Below, piece by piece: positions 44,201-54,845 of a stretch of DNA of 64,000 nucleotides. Source of the stretch: Symsagittifera roscoffensis (taxonomy: Eukaryota; Xenacoelomorpha; Acoela; Convolutidae); the NCBI RefSeq assembly GCF_963678635.1, contig NC_087068.1, positions 35,285,436 to 35,349,435 on the forward strand, read 5' to 3'. Every line of letters starts with the position of its first letter. Position 1 is the first letter of the stretch. The notes below the pieces were generated by a model. The model saw only the letters and a list, made by a program, of their open reading frames with translations. It did not search any database and was not told where the DNA came from. Position numbers and translations under genes: made by a program.

Positions 44201-45309
44201 GATTTTAAATCTGTGGTCATTTCTATGTTTTAACAGAGCGCACTTTTGCAGTAAGAGTTAAATATCAAGCTGAGGGTTTTAGTGGGTTTATTTTTGAATA
44301 TGTTTCCAACACATTTTGACTGAGAGATCGAAATTAGTTTTTTGAGATCGAAAATTAGAAACAAAAGCTTGCTGATCTGTATGCAAGGAAATTGTGTTAA
44401 AAAACGAGGTTGAACTAATCAAAATGTTTGAACATTTTCCTGCATGCAGACTGCAACGAAAAAAAATGTAAGGTAAGCTGTTTTGTGTTTTCTGAAATCC
44501 GAAACTGATAAAGAAACAGAAGATTCCGAAGAATTAGAGGCGGTACTCATTTCATTTTTGACCATTTCAAAAGACACCAAAAAGTGGAATTGCCTTCTGG
44601 CACATTGTTACGATTGCTCGAAAGTTTTCAAAAGCAATAAGTTCTGCCATCAGATTGTTGTCCCAACCCATAAAAAATCAGTTTGACTTTAATTTTCGCA
44701 CAGTTGAGGTTGCGTATAATGAGGTTCTGTTAAAAAATGCAAAAAAAAACTTTCGCTTTTAGTTTTTAATCAACGTGATAATGTTCAAGTATTTTTGTTA
44801 CAGTTGAATTGAAACTTATTTTGACTGCAAAAATCTCATAACAGGTTACGCTTTTCAAATTTTTATTCAGCACTGAATTTATGTGATTGTCAAAAATCGC
44901 TGTAAAGTGAAGTCTTTAATCTCAAACTGAAATCACTCTTCAAAGTGAAAGTGAATTTAGAGGAAGGATTGTACTCAAAAGAGACGAGTGCTTTTTATAT
45001 AATCTTTGTTGCAGTCAATTTTATTAAACTACTTTGCACGTTTGTTTCAATTATCAAAATTTGTTACCGGATAATTACTATTCAATTGCAGTCAGCTGTT
45101 TAAGTTTTTGCTTGGTTTATTTCATTTAACCAGAAAAAAAATAGGTTGAACAGATAAATAAGCTATCAATACGTTCTGCAACATTTGAGTCATTCTGCAA
45201 TTCCTTTATCTGCAAGCGTGCCATCTGCTTGACAAATGAACTCAAGCAATCAGACAAACTTTAGGCAGACCAAAATTGTAGCAATAAGACAAAAAAAGGA
45301 GTGCGGTCT
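41221..45309. other. AT-rich intergenic DNA, no gene supported
   Basis: Short frames (41349-41579, 41587-41907, 44483-44686) show no recognisable motif. A direct repeat of 48 bases (ggcaagtaatcaa...ttgtgtg) occurs at 43124-43171 and 43837-43884, and gagatcgaaaatt-type strings recur near 42620 and 44345. Local atattgcac repeats lie at about 43710-43810. These look like fragments of old repeats. Confidence 0.5.
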
Positions 45310-45508
45310 GTATTTAGACAACCGCGTATTCCTACTCGTCAGTAAGCAGACAAATACTGTATTAACCAATCAGAATCGAGATGAGAAAGCGAATTTTCGA
45401 AATAAATAATTATTATTTATTAATTTCTTCCTTGTCTCGATTCTGATTGGTTGATGCAGTATTTGTCTGCATACTGACGAGTAGGAATACGCGGTTGTCT
45501 AAACACTG
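45310..45508. mobile_element. Fold-back MITE with ~75-bp inverted arms
   Basis: The left arm (45310-45384) has ttagacaaccgcgtattcct, agcagacaaatact and accaatcagaatcgaga. The right arm (45433-45508) carries the near-perfect reverse complement. The 48-bp centre is AT-rich. No target duplication is clear. The high arm identity suggests a fairly young insertion or a structure kept by conversion. Confidence 0.85.
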
Positions 45509-45821
45509 CTACCTAACCAAAAAATCAAGTTTTGAAAAACAGTAGCCCATCCAAATGAAATTGGAGCAACTTGTTAAATTTGTTTTCTCTGGCAAGTCAG
45601 CGAAATAATTTAGAAATCGAAAAGTATTAGTTCGAAAAAGACAAGCTCGAAGTACATGATTTCATTTTCCTGATGTTAAATTGTCTTCAATTAAAGTACG
45701 CACTACAACAAAAAAGAGTTCCGCAACCGTTTTTAACGATCATTTTGACTTCCACGTGACAAATTATCATTGTTTGTTTCAATCGTATGCATGAAAACAG
45801 AATTTGCTACGGGGTAGTTTT

Positions 45822-46342
45822 TATTGTTCCGACTTTCGATACGAAAGTAACGGAATATTTGTGCTCGGGGTGGATTTTTTTTTCTTCAGACAGACTTCGA
45901 CTTTTTAACTAGCCATTTTTGACGGAATTTTTTTATATCATTCAAAAAATATTGTTGTCCTGAGCTTAAAATTGAAAAAATATTTCACCTGTGATCATTT
46001 TTCGAAAAATTATGAAGGCTTAAAGATTGCCATTTTGGCAATTTTGACCAATTTGGGACAATTAACGCGCGATATAACTCGCGCTATTAATGCGTAAGCG
46101 GATATTTAAACCGTCTCAGAAACCGTTCTAAATTGGTTGAACTAAGCTTATTTGCCATAATTGATTTATTACAAAGAGCGAAACTTATCCTTTTGTATTT
46201 CATATGGCGCGTGCGGAGATGATTTTCAAAAAAAAATCCAATTTAAAAAAAATAATTTAACTTTTTTAATGTTATTACTGCTCCATAAACCTTAAAAGGC
46301 AGTCGGAACTTCAGGGCTTCGCCCTGATACGAGCAGTCTTGT
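45822..46342 (+). repeat. Dispersed non-coding repeat R1, copy C
   Basis: The 5' end attgttccgactttcg is followed by the perfect hairpin actttcg-ata-cgaaagt. The 3' end has the hairpin agggc-ttc-gccct and cgagcagtcttgt. The body matches copies A and D with scattered changes. Confidence 0.8.
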
Positions 46343-47152
46343 TTGTAACTGGTCACCTACTCACGTTTTGCCCAACAATTGACCTCGATTCTGACTTCAA
46401 TTGCAGAACACTACTCTCACAATAAGAGTTGCACAAAGTTTTAGTGGGTTTGACTTGTGTTTAACATTTTCCATTTGTATTTTCAACTGACTCACCTCTG
46501 GCTCCTCTCTGCAAACCTCTGTTACACGTATAGCTGTAGCCTCAGATCCGAAGGTAACATATAATTTTGATTAGAAAAATTCCAAGGTTCAAATACTGGT
46601 TTTAATTACGGTTTTTCGACGCAAACGATCTCAAATTTGCTGAATTATTGGTTCAAGACTTGTTTTTTTATTTAGAAACTCCAACGTTTTTCAGCACTTT
46701 TGCTATTTTTAATGGTCAACTTTCAATTTCTTCTGGCGATATAAAGGAATTAAGTTAGTTCGCAAACTTACATGTTGCGTAAATTGAGAAATAAATTTCA
46801 GTTCAATTTGCTGAATGCTGTTATTGTAGTTCTTTAAATTTAGAAAAGTTTGTTTCAGAATTTGTTTTTTTCAGCTTTTCTTTTCAATTTGAAAATTTCC
46901 TTGGAACGCAAACTTGGCCAAAACTTTTAGTTGTGCTACAATGAATCTGGTTACTAATCGAAATAGGAATTAAGGATAAATGATAATGATAAATGCAAGT
47001 TCTTAGTACTATGGGAGTAACAAATTTTACTACTTTTTCGAGTCATCATTTGTTTAGGCAGGCCCAACAGGCCTTCGATGTCCTTGCAAATTAGAACTAT
47101 GTAAGCTGACAAACATCTGTTGAATAGTCTCTGATATCGAAATAATTTTGTT

Positions 47153-47683
47153 ATTGTTCCGAATTTCGATACGAAAGTAACGGAAAATTTGTGCTCGGGG
47201 TGGGTTTTTTTTTCTTCAGACAAATTTCGACTTTTTAACTAGCCATTTTTGACGGAATTTTTTTACATCATTCGAAAAGTATTGTTGTCCTGAGCTCAAA
47301 TTTGAAAAGATATTTCACCTGTGATTATTTTTCGTAAAGTTATGGGGGTTTAAACATTGCCATTTTGGCCAATTTGGGACAATTAACGCGCGATATATTT
47401 CGCGCTATTAACGCGTAAGCGGAGAGTTAATCCGTCTAAGAAATCGTTCCAAATTGGTTAAAAGAAGCTTTTTTGTCATAATTGGTTTGTCATAAGGAGC
47501 GAAATTTATACTTTTGTACTTTAAATGGCGTGTGGGGGGATGATTTTCTTTACAAATTTCAAATTTTAGAAATTTTTTTTTGAATTTGTTTTATTTCATT
47601 GAATTTTTTAATGTTATTACTGCTCCATAAACCTTAAAAGGCAGTCGGAACATTCAGGGCTTCGCCCTGATACGAGCAGTCTT
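47153..47683 (+). repeat. Dispersed non-coding repeat R1, copy D
   Basis: It is nearly identical to copy A over the central 300 bases (for example aattggtttgtcataaggag). The 3' hairpin cagggc-ttc-gccctg is perfect. A (GAAA)n microsatellite follows about 50 bases later. Confidence 0.8.
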
Positions 47684-47732
47684 TTTATTTTTGTATCGGG
47701 CCTTTTTAGTGCGGAACCAGGCATCTCATCTA

Positions 47733-47792
<60 letters not shown>

Positions 47793-47804
47793 AGGAAAGA
47801 AAGA
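47733..47804 (+). repeat. (GAAA)n microsatellite
   Basis: About 18 gaaa units with one ggaa interruption near the right end. The opposite-strand frame of repeated FFLS is an artefact of this repeat. Confidence 0.9.
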
Positions 47805-49145
47805 ATTCATTTCCCAATTATAAATTTGTCGCTAGCAAAGATATAAATTTAACCAACTTCCCAGACTTGGAGAGGGCAGACAACGGGAAATTTAAAAAAA
47901 AACTCTTGAAAGTAATTTCAATCGTCTTAATTCAAAAATCTGAGATAAAAAGAAAGAGAATGACAATGTTTAGGTAACAAGTTTCACTACCTATTTAGCG
48001 AAGAGTTGGCTATACTGAGAAAGAAAAAAAAAGAAACAATTTTATTTGCAGCAACTTTACATATATCCTATAGCATACAAGTCTGAGGCTTCGAAAGAAT
48101 AATTCGCCATGTTACTGGCTTGCATTATCGCGTGAGGAGAACAAGCTTCAGAAACAGAAAGATATTTTTACTTTTTTTGAAATTTTTCCAATTTTTTTTT
48201 GAACAAAATACCGAGAATTATAAAATAACTCGAGAGTTCTCAAAAACTACTAGATTCTGATGATTTACCATAAAAATGTTAATCCCCAGGGGGACATTCA
48301 TTGGCATTTAATCATTGGGAAAAAGTTTTTTAAAAATCATAATAATTATTAAATCATAAATATATTTAACCAATTCGAAATTTTGAATAAAAAACCAAAA
48401 ATACAGAAAGACATCAGCGAGCCAAGACAACTTGGTGTAAAGCCATGATATGTGTCAAAACATAAAGTCAGAGAGTGAGCAGATACAGTATATCTCTGCA
48501 ACGCTTATACAGATACGCTAAAATCAAACTAATTCCAATCCCAGAATCAGAAAACTGTTCTTGTTCATCTAATAAACTAAAAAAGTAGCTCAAAAACAAC
48601 CTAAGTAGAATAAAAGACGACTTCGGAATGGCTTTAACGAAAAAAGTGGACCTTAAAATTAGTACAGGAACACCGTCGTAAGCACTAGCCAGCCCGATTT
48701 TATTTAATTACAACGAAACTAAGAAAAACCACCAGAAACTTTAACCCGAGAGGCCCTAAAAAACCACCAAACCGTTTCAAAGCCAGTAAAAGGCATCGAT
48801 TGAGATGTTAGACTTGACAGTGGAAAGCAGTTTCGGGGAAGTGGAAAAAAATATCCTGATAGACTCAAAGATAACTGCAGAAACCGAATGTGAAGAAGAC
48901 AAACCAGAACATAAAAAGGGACAAATGAAAGATAAAGAAGAGGAAGGAAGAGAAATTACAGAAGGCAAAAAGAGAAGATGAATTGAAATACAGAGTCAAT
49001 ACGATACTTAAATTGAAAAACACTAGCTTTGTAAAAAAAAAGAAAAATAAGCCCACAGAAATTAGGACGAAACGCACAAACCTGAAAAAAAAATCCAATA
49101 AAAACACTTGAAAAATAAAAAATTACAGCCGACATAATTTAAAAA
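47805..49145. other. AT-rich intergenic DNA left of the Polinton
   Basis: A-rich plus-strand sequence with no supported gene; frames on the minus strand (48777-48968, 48865-49107) are T-rich low-complexity. Nothing else stands out. Confidence 0.5.
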
Positions 49146-49151
49146 GTAGTT

Positions 49152-49391
49152 AGTAGTATTGTAATCCGCCGTGTGTCCTTAGGGGGGGGGTCTTTTCGAT
49201 GGTAGGGGTCTTTGGGGTCCTACCAAAAGTAGGGTCCAAAAGGACCCATCTTTTTTAAAGACCTCAAAGTACCCTGCCCGAAATAAAAAGACCCCTCTCT
49301 TAGGACACCCGACAGACAAAATACTTTGGTATTTATTTTCGCGCGGTGGTTAAATTTAATCCCTTCCAAACTTTCCCACCACTAAATAAGT
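49152..49391 (+). repeat. Left terminal inverted repeat of the Polinton
   Basis: It starts AGTAGTATTGTAATCCGCC and includes a G tract (about 49182-49190) and the mirror-like segment gtcctaccaaaagtagg. It matches the right end in reverse complement with few changes; the G tract is shorter here. Confidence 0.93.
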
Positions 49392-49735
49392 ATGGGCATA
49401 TCCGGCTGCGGTTTTTTCGCTTATTTTTATCTAAAAGCTAATCCTTTTCGTTCATATAAATATGAGTTTACATAAAGTACCATTCATATTTCCTTTTAAA
49501 ATTTTTTGGTAATTATTGTTCGTTTCTCTTTCTTATTTTATTTTCAAACTTATTTCCAAGTCTCACTTATTTTCGACTTGCACCATTTTGATTCTTTTAG
49601 CCTTACTATTAGCTTACTTTGGGAAACTAAATACGCAATCCTTCGCTCCTGCTTCAAGGGTAAGTTGCAATTACCAGTCTCTTTTGCGCCGGTCTATTTA
49701 ACTTAAAACAATGTTTGTTGTATGCCTCCATAATC

Positions 49736-50614
49736 TTAATCAGAAAACTTTTGAAATTTTAAAGTCAAAACAACTTTTTCTCCTCCTCCCGCAAATGGTA
49801 CAAGTCTACCGGTTTCTTTTCGTAGGTTTACTGCAATGCTCTGGATGTTATTCACCAGGAGTTTTTTATAATCTAAGTTGCTAAAAACTTTGCGATGATT
49901 TGGTTCAATGCTGCAAACGTAACCGTTTTTCACTCGTCGATTAGTATCAATGAATCTGAGCAACGGTGCTTTGGTGTCACCCAGAATTTGATAATGGATT
50001 ATATCCAAGTAGATAAACATCATTTGGGTTCCAGCAGAGATATCGACAGGGTAGTCGGAAATGAAGTTTTGCGATGTGAGAGTGCTATGGATATGACTGG
50101 ATTCTTTATAACCGATATGGTAGCCCGTTCCATCTCTTATACCTTTGAAACCCAAAATACTAGGAATTTGTGGGCTCTCAAAGGTAATGCCTTCCCAATA
50201 ATGCATCCAAATTGAAAGATGTTTGGTAATGGGGTCGATGCTATAAGTGAAATTATCAAGATCAACCTTCCGATTGATTTCGTTGAATAATTTCTCGATT
50301 TTGCCATATTCACCCTTTGTTATTTCAATTTTCTCTCCATCATATGGTCTAGATATTTTATCTTTTGCCACTTTAAGACTTGCTCTAACTTTGTCTTTTT
50401 TATAGTACACTATTTTAGTATCTGTTACATTGTTAAAATGAGTGGGAAACGTTATTTCTGACAATGCAACTCTCCATTCGCCTTGCAGATCAATATCTTC
50501 ACTCAGCAGGTTTTTAAAACTCGCTAGTGAGTTGTCAATGAAGATATTCATTGAGGCTGATGACACCAATGTAATACTAAAGGAATCTTTGTCACCTCCA
50601 AAGTTGCTAGACAT
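49736..50614 (-). CDS. Candidate Polinton minor capsid (penton-like) protein, 292 aa
   Basis: An intact frame from ATG 50614 (MSSNFGGDKDSFSITLVSSA). The N-terminal pattern, a hydrophobic strand FSITL, then SSASMNIFIDNS, then IDLQGEWRVALSEITFP, resembles a family regularly encoded in animal Polintons and related viruses and thought to be a jelly-roll minor capsid or penton-type protein. It lies 3 bases downstream of the integrase C-terminal segment on the same strand and is the last gene before the left inverted repeat. The length is about that expected for a single jelly roll. A profile or structure comparison is needed to tell a penton from other virion proteins. Confidence 0.6.
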   Translation of the reverse strand: MSSNFGGDKDSFSITLVSSASMNIFIDNSLASFKNLLSEDIDLQGEWRVALSEITFPTHFNNVTDTKIVYYKKDKVRASLKVAKDKISRPYDGEKIEITKGEYGKIEKLFNEINRKVDLDNFTYSIDPITKHLSIWMHYWEGITFESPQIPSILGFKGIRDGTGYHIGYKESSHIHSTLTSQNFISDYPVDISAGTQMMFIYLDIIHYQILGDTKAPLLRFIDTNRRVKNGYVCSIEPNHRKVFSNLDYKKLLVNNIQSIAVNLRKETGRLVPFAGGGEKVVLTLKFQKFSD

Positions 50615-50617
50615 TGT

Positions 50618-51840
50618 TTAGCTTGACCCTTCTTTTTCCAATACTCTGATTAGTTCGGGCTCATAAAATTTACCCTCTATTGGTTCTCTATCAGCGTCGA
50701 TAAGATTATAAGTCGGTGGGTTCCTTGTTGGTATGTCAAATATTTCAAAAACTTCGTCAGTGAAGGATTGTTTATAACCTTTTCGAAAAAGGATGTCAAT
50801 TTTTGCTATTCTCACAAAATCACCAACGTAGAGCTTTGGTCGGCGAACTAGTTTCAATTATTGTTCCGCTCTTAATGAAATTAGACGTGGAACATCCTTT
50901 TTTTTCACTTTATTGGGGGCTAATTTGATGACGCGGTTTGTTCTCGAATTTATTGTGTTGACAAAGTCTTGAAGCTTATCGATGTAAGAGTAGGTCCATT
51001 TGTCCTCCAAATACTTATAAATCAAACTTTTTAGTGATCGAATGTTCCTCTCGGCGAAAGCGGACTTCTTTTCACTCTCTGTTGTGTATGTTTTGATACC
51101 CTTTTTCTCACATAAAGTTTTGAATGAACCCTTGAACTCGGTGCCTTTATCTACCCAGACTTTTTTCGGTTTCTCTGTCTTTATCATTTGATTGAACGCT
51201 TCTGCAGTTGTTGTGGCATACTTTGATTTCAGTGGCTGCACGCGAAGATAACGGGACATGCAATCTACTGCAACTAAAAGATATTTGATATCTTTGTTGT
51301 ATTTTGCTAGTTTATCAACATATGCCAAATCGACTGACCATATTTCGTTTATGTCATAAACTATCACTTTAAGCCGAGCTGTTTTGCGGCGAACTGTTCG
51401 GTATTTGTATAAGATGGTTCTGTATGTAAAAAATGTTTAACTTTTCGTCTTGGTATGACCGTTGTAGCCTTCAAAGTTTTAACGCTGCCGAACAATGCTG
51501 GTCCTTTATCTGTGTAACTCTTTCTTAAACGTTTTTCCTCAGTTGGTGTAGGTTTCCCATCTTTTACTTTTGGTCTCCGTCTTTTCTGACGTTGAAGAAT
51601 CTGAATCGTTATAGGGCGTACCTTACGATTCAGTGTCGTCTTCGTCTTTCTCTCTTTCTTTGACTCTTTCCGTGGTGGCTTTCTTTCTTGTTTTGAGTCG
51701 TTTGGTTTGTTTTGAACTTGATGATGGCTTACTACTGTCGAGGGTTTTTGTTTTGCCCGAGGTTGACGGAGATTTGGTTGGAATTTTGGTTCTTCGTTGG
51801 GCCTGTTCTTTAATCTTTGACTGAACCGCGTGTTTGGCAT
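50618..51840 (-). pseudogene. Polinton retrovirus-like integrase, interrupted
   Basis: The N-terminal part (51840-51364) includes the KGPALFGSVKTL segment seen before integrase cores of Polintons. The core (51367-50858) has the D,D,E triad: IWSVDLAYV, VWVDKGTEFKG and FAERNIRSLK. The C-terminal part (50857-50618) has the chromo/SH3-like VGDFVRIAKIDILFRKGY and FYEPELIRV. The core is shifted by one frame from the N-terminal part near 51364, and a TAA at 50858-50860 separates core from C-terminal part in the same frame. The integrase would cut the target and insert the element, making the 6-bp duplication. As read, it cannot be made whole. Confidence 0.85.
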
Positions 51841-52084
51841 ACTTGTTAATAACAGACTCTTCGGTAAGTTCGAGAGCGGATAAAATCATTATGTAAGCAG
51901 GGTTGTGTAGTTTTTTAGTTTGCTGTTGTATATCATACAAAAACGATGCTGCTCTGAGACCGGTTGGTACATTGTCAACATAAATTGTTTCATCCATGGC
52001 GTTTATTGAGACTCGAGTTGAGCTTTTGATAACCTCCAGGATGTTTTTAGCTCTCGTGAATTTTTTATCCTCCATTATTTGCAA
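51623..52084 (-). CDS. Hypothetical Polinton protein, 153 aa
   Basis: An intact frame overlapping the integrase N-terminal segment in another frame. The N-terminal two thirds are ordinary globular-looking sequence (VDNVPTGLRAASFLYDIQQ); the C-terminal third is Lys/Ser/Glu-rich. Phrases such as LTEESVINKY recall small proteins found next to integrases in other Polintons, but I cannot assign a function. Confidence 0.5.
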   Translation of the reverse strand: MQIMEDKKFTRAKNILEVIKSSTRVSINAMDETIYVDNVPTGLRAASFLYDIQQQTKKLHNPAYIMILSALELTEESVINKYAKHAVQSKIKEQAQRRTKIPTKSPSTSGKTKTLDSSKPSSSSKQTKRLKTRKKATTERVKEREKDEDDTES

Positions 52085-52107
52085 TTGTAATAGAATGCGT
52101 TCATAGT

Positions 52108-52377
52108 TTATTTTATTATCCTTTCATTCCTTCTCATCCACAAACCGCTTCTCCTCTTCCTCCCCACCTTCCTGATATTGATTAGTCTCATCTTCTGTAA
52201 GAAGTCCTGTTGATTGTTCCCAGGGTCAACAATAGGCGTTGAGGGAGGTGTTGGTAGAAGGGGTAGTGGAAGAGTTTCAGTCGATACTGAGTTTCGCTTC
52301 GTGGGTATTAGAGGTCTCATGCGGTTCAAGTAAGATAACTGGGGCTTTTTGTGTATAATTGAACTGTTAAGTAGCAC
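52108..52377 (-). CDS. Hypothetical small basic protein, 89 aa
   Basis: The frame lies between the 153-aa ORF and the 98-aa ORF on the same strand. It is Pro/Leu-rich in the middle (PLPLLPTPPSTP) and ends in an Arg/Lys-rich tail. It could be a DNA-binding virion component or chance. Confidence 0.35.
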   Translation of the reverse strand: MLLNSSIIHKKPQLSYLNRMRPLIPTKRNSVSTETLPLPLLPTPPSTPIVDPGNNQQDFLQKMRLINIRKVGRKRRSGLWMRRNERIIK

Positions 52378-52449
52378 TTATGATGCATGTGGTTGCTCAC
52401 GGATATATGTATGTTTTGGAATTAAAACAAACTCTTCTGATGCCATGTT

Positions 52450-52746
52450 TTATGCTGATGGTAAGTATCTGTAGCAGAAGTAAAGTATCAGTCTGATCAA
52501 GTTGAAACCTTGTTTTGTTAGAATAATTGCTCGTTTTCGTTTTTCGGCTGATAAAAGTTTGTATGCCACTTCGAAATTTTCAATGTTTGGAATATTAACA
52601 GATACATTGCCATTGACTACCTTGAGCAAACATTCACATATAACTGAAATAACTTGAGGATTTGTTGTTTTTCTAATGAATCTTCGGAGCTGGCTGGGAT
52701 TCAATTGTACCATGTGCTGCAGAATAGATAATTTTTTCGCGTTCAT
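52450..52746 (-). CDS. Small core-protein-like ORF (pX-like), 98 aa
   Basis: The sequence has the layout of a short protein common in Polintons and adintoviruses: an N-terminal helical half (LNPSQLRRFIRK, then VISVICECLLKVVNGNV) followed by a basic stretch and a hydrophobic C-terminus. The glycine pair that usually precedes the hydrophobic tail is not kept. The start overlaps the end of the ATPase gene by 4 bases. The function is unknown; roles in DNA condensation or membrane action have been suggested for such proteins. Confidence 0.5.
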   Translation of the reverse strand: MNAKKLSILQHMVQLNPSQLRRFIRKTTNPQVISVICECLLKVVNGNVSVNIPNIENFEVAYKLLSAEKRKRAIILTKQGFNLIRLILYFCYRYLPSA

Positions 52747-53399
52747 TTTTGAGAGGTGTAACCTCTGCCTGGTTTATTGGTAAGTAAAAAAAAAATTGAG
52801 GGACCAGGTGGTGTAATGTTTGAACAGTATCTCAAACAATCGGATGTACGCGGATCCAAGTCGATTAAAAGATGACCGTATGTGTCTTTTGTAGCGAGCT
52901 GATAACAGTTTCTCAAAAATTTAGTATTGTTCAATTGTCTTCCAAGATGATCAAGTTGCTGAATATCACGAGGTGATTTGAACAGAATGTTGTGTGATGT
53001 GTTTAAATCAATTGTTCGAGACCATCTGCTTTGTTGGAACAAATTGTGTTTAACATATACTACATCTAGTCCTCGGTGTCTTCCTGCTGTTGCAAGTTTG
53101 ACAAAGTCTTTATCGTTATAGATTTCTTCGCATGAATCATCAAAAACTAGAAGAATGTTTTCAAGGTTTCGCAAACTGTCAAAGCCATTGAATTTTATGA
53201 AAGTTAGATCAATGCTGTGGGTATTGGATTTTTCACTATAAAGAGGCTGAATCTCTTTGTAAAAGTATAGGGCTCTTTGAAATTTGGGATAAAATGTTTT
53301 TCCTTTCAACAATTTGAATATCAGCTCTGTTTTTCCAGAACCCGAGGGGCCCACGATGGCTAAAAAAAGTCTCGTAGATGTATCAATAACTTTATTCAT
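52743..53399 (-). CDS. FtsK/HerA-type packaging ATPase, about 218 aa
   Basis: Start taken at the internal ATG 53399 (MNKVIDTSTRL); upstream codons belong to the overlapping membrane-protein ORF. Walker A is GPSGSGKTEL, Walker B is ILLVFDDS, and an arginine-containing SPRDIQQL segment follows, as in A32-like genome-packaging ATPases of Polintons, adintoviruses and poxvirus relatives. The enzyme would pump element DNA into a capsid. The frame is intact and of normal length. It overlaps its neighbours by 4 bases at both ends, the tight packing expected of a virus-like operon. Confidence 0.85.
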   Translation of the reverse strand: MNKVIDTSTRLFLAIVGPSGSGKTELIFKLLKGKTFYPKFQRALYFYKEIQPLYSEKSNTHSIDLTFIKFNGFDSLRNLENILLVFDDSCEEIYNDKDFVKLATAGRHRGLDVVYVKHNLFQQSRWSRTIDLNTSHNILFKSPRDIQQLDHLGRQLNNTKFLRNCYQLATKDTYGHLLIDLDPRTSDCLRYCSNITPPGPSIFFLLTNKPGRGYTSQK

Positions 53400-53701
53400 A
53401 TTCTTGGATTTGGTAATACATAACCAACTAAACCCGATAAAATTGAGAACCAAACTGAGGTTTCTTCACAAGTTAACTGCGTTAATGAAAGTTTAAAGAT
53501 ACAAAAAGCCAAAAAAATTAGAATTAACACCATTTGTGGCATGAAAACTACTTCAAACCGTGGTACAGTCACGTTATTGCAAAATTTCCATGATTTTTTC
53601 TCCATATGATTTTCGTCATACACAAAATCGGTAACTATAGTTCCATCAGTCTCGTCAACTACTGTGTCATTCATTTCAATTTCCCTACCGCTTTCTCTCA
53701 C
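53396..53701 (-). CDS. Small membrane protein of the Polinton, up to 101 aa
   Basis: A likely start is the internal Met of MNDTVVDETDG (about 53674). There is an acidic N-terminus, then a hydrophobic segment FMPQMVLILIFLAFCIF, then CEETSVWFSILSGLVGYVLP as a second hydrophobic segment. Short two-segment membrane proteins with a G-Y-x-L-P ending are common next to the ATPase in animal Polintons. The end overlaps the ATPase start (ATGA). The function is unknown. Confidence 0.55.
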   Translation of the reverse strand: MRESGREIEMNDTVVDETDGTIVTDFVYDENHMEKKSWKFCNNVTVPRFEVVFMPQMVLILIFLAFCIFKLSLTQLTCEETSVWFSILSGLVGYVLPNPRI

Positions 53702-53750
53702 TCTCGAACTTGCAGAATGAAAAATATATATACATATATAAAAAAATTAA

Positions 53751-54071
53751 TTAAGCATCTGAACAGTAATAAATTTCATATCGTGTATAACCTGTAAAGA
53801 CACTCGGTTTATTATCATCATCAAAATCATAGTGCATTTCCAAAACATAATTGGCTGGGACATGATCAGTTTTGGCATGATACACAATTTTATTCACAGA
53901 ATCTTCTCTTATTATTTTTTGAATCTCATTGGGTAGTTCACTGCTGGTTAGATCCATTTGAACTCTTGGTTGACGTTTGGGCACTACGACTAGCTTGGGA
54001 AGACAAAGACCGCGCTTGCTGGGTAACATTACTGATGTATTTGAATCGTTGAAAGTAGATGAATTAGTCAA
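53751..54071 (-). CDS. Hypothetical Polinton protein, 106 aa
   Basis: An intact frame with a Ser/Thr-rich start and a more structured C-terminal half (VPANYVLEMHYDFDDD). It overlaps the next upstream ORF by 8 bases in another frame. No family recognised. Confidence 0.4.
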   Translation of the reverse strand: MTNSSTFNDSNTSVMLPSKRGLCLPKLVVVPKRQPRVQMDLTSSELPNEIQKIIREDSVNKIVYHAKTDHVPANYVLEMHYDFDDDNKPSVFTGYTRYEIYYCSDA

Positions 54072-54282
54072 TCACGAGGAAGAACATCCTCGAAGTGCAC
54101 AACTCTTCTTCAGAAAGTGTAACTTGTTCTATTCGTTGAACTACTTGGCCTCTACAATCAATGCGTTCAATCCTGGTCAATGATATCTTTATGTTACTTT
54201 CTGGTGTCATCCAAGCACAAACAACTGAATTTGGAGATATGTATGTCTCCACTTTCCCCTGACGCTCATTGTTGACACTCAT
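54064..54282 (-). CDS. Hypothetical Polinton protein, 72 aa
   Basis: A short intact frame directly upstream of the 106-aa ORF and 8 bases after the exonuclease-like remnant. No motif recognised. The two short ORFs could be one gene split by a frameshift. Confidence 0.35.
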   Translation of the reverse strand: MSVNNERQGKVETYISPNSVVCAWMTPESNIKISLTRIERIDCRGQVVQRIEQVTLSEEELCTSRMFFLVID

Positions 54283-54289
54283 TTTTCAA

Positions 54290-54845
54290 TCAATCATAGA
54301 ACGCTTTCGACTTTTTTAATGCACAATGATTTTTAGAGTTATGGTGCGGTAGGTGTTTGTTACAATTCACAAAATTCTTGAAATATAATTGTTCGACTCG
54401 TGGACAGCCCAAATCGTCAAGATTCACACCTTTGCGGTCTAAGTATTTGGATAAAAAATCAGCTTTTTCTTTTCCTTTGGCGTAGAATTTAGCATTGGGG
54501 TTTCTTAAGACAAAACTTTGAATGATTTGGTTCAAGTTCAGGTATAAATAATCACCGCTATCCCAATGAAGTCCGTGCAAATAATTTGTCAGCCAGTTGT
54601 AGGCTTTTTGTTCAGATTTTGGAAGGGAATTGAAATTAACTGGAGGTTAAAAAATTAGGGAATCACTGTAGTCGGAAGTTGTTATAGCTAATTCTTTTAC
54701 TATAAATGTGTTTTTCTGGTGTCGAAATCCCTCAAAATCCAACACAACTGATTTTTCCTTCAGCATTCTAACAAATGGTAGAGTTTCGGTTTCTTCAGTT
54801 TGATATACAAACAAAATGTAATTCCCCTCAAGTGACCAATCAAAC
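54290..54845 (-). pseudogene. DnaQ-like exonuclease-family remnant
   Basis: Starting near 54845 on the minus strand, the frame shows VVLDFEGFRH (strand with the first acidic residues of an exonuclease fold), then FIVKELAI. After a stop it continues with LHGLHWDSGD and, near the C-terminus, a conserved Cys/His cluster (LGCPRV ... CNKHLPHH ... CALKK). An in-frame TAA at 54647-54649 interrupts it, so this copy is broken. Related proteins accompany various invertebrate mobile elements. The family assignment is from memory of the pattern and needs a profile search. Confidence 0.5.

Noticed and set aside
47617-47817. Minus-strand frame of repeated FFLS units
   Set aside because: A direct translation of the (GAAA)n microsatellite.
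50858-54649. Reassigned UAA codon, suggested by in-frame TAA in the integrase and in the exonuclease-like gene
   Set aside because: The two LTR-element frames and the KLC-like gene (over 6000 codons together) contain no in-frame TAA. The Polinton also has frameshifts, so decay explains the stops.
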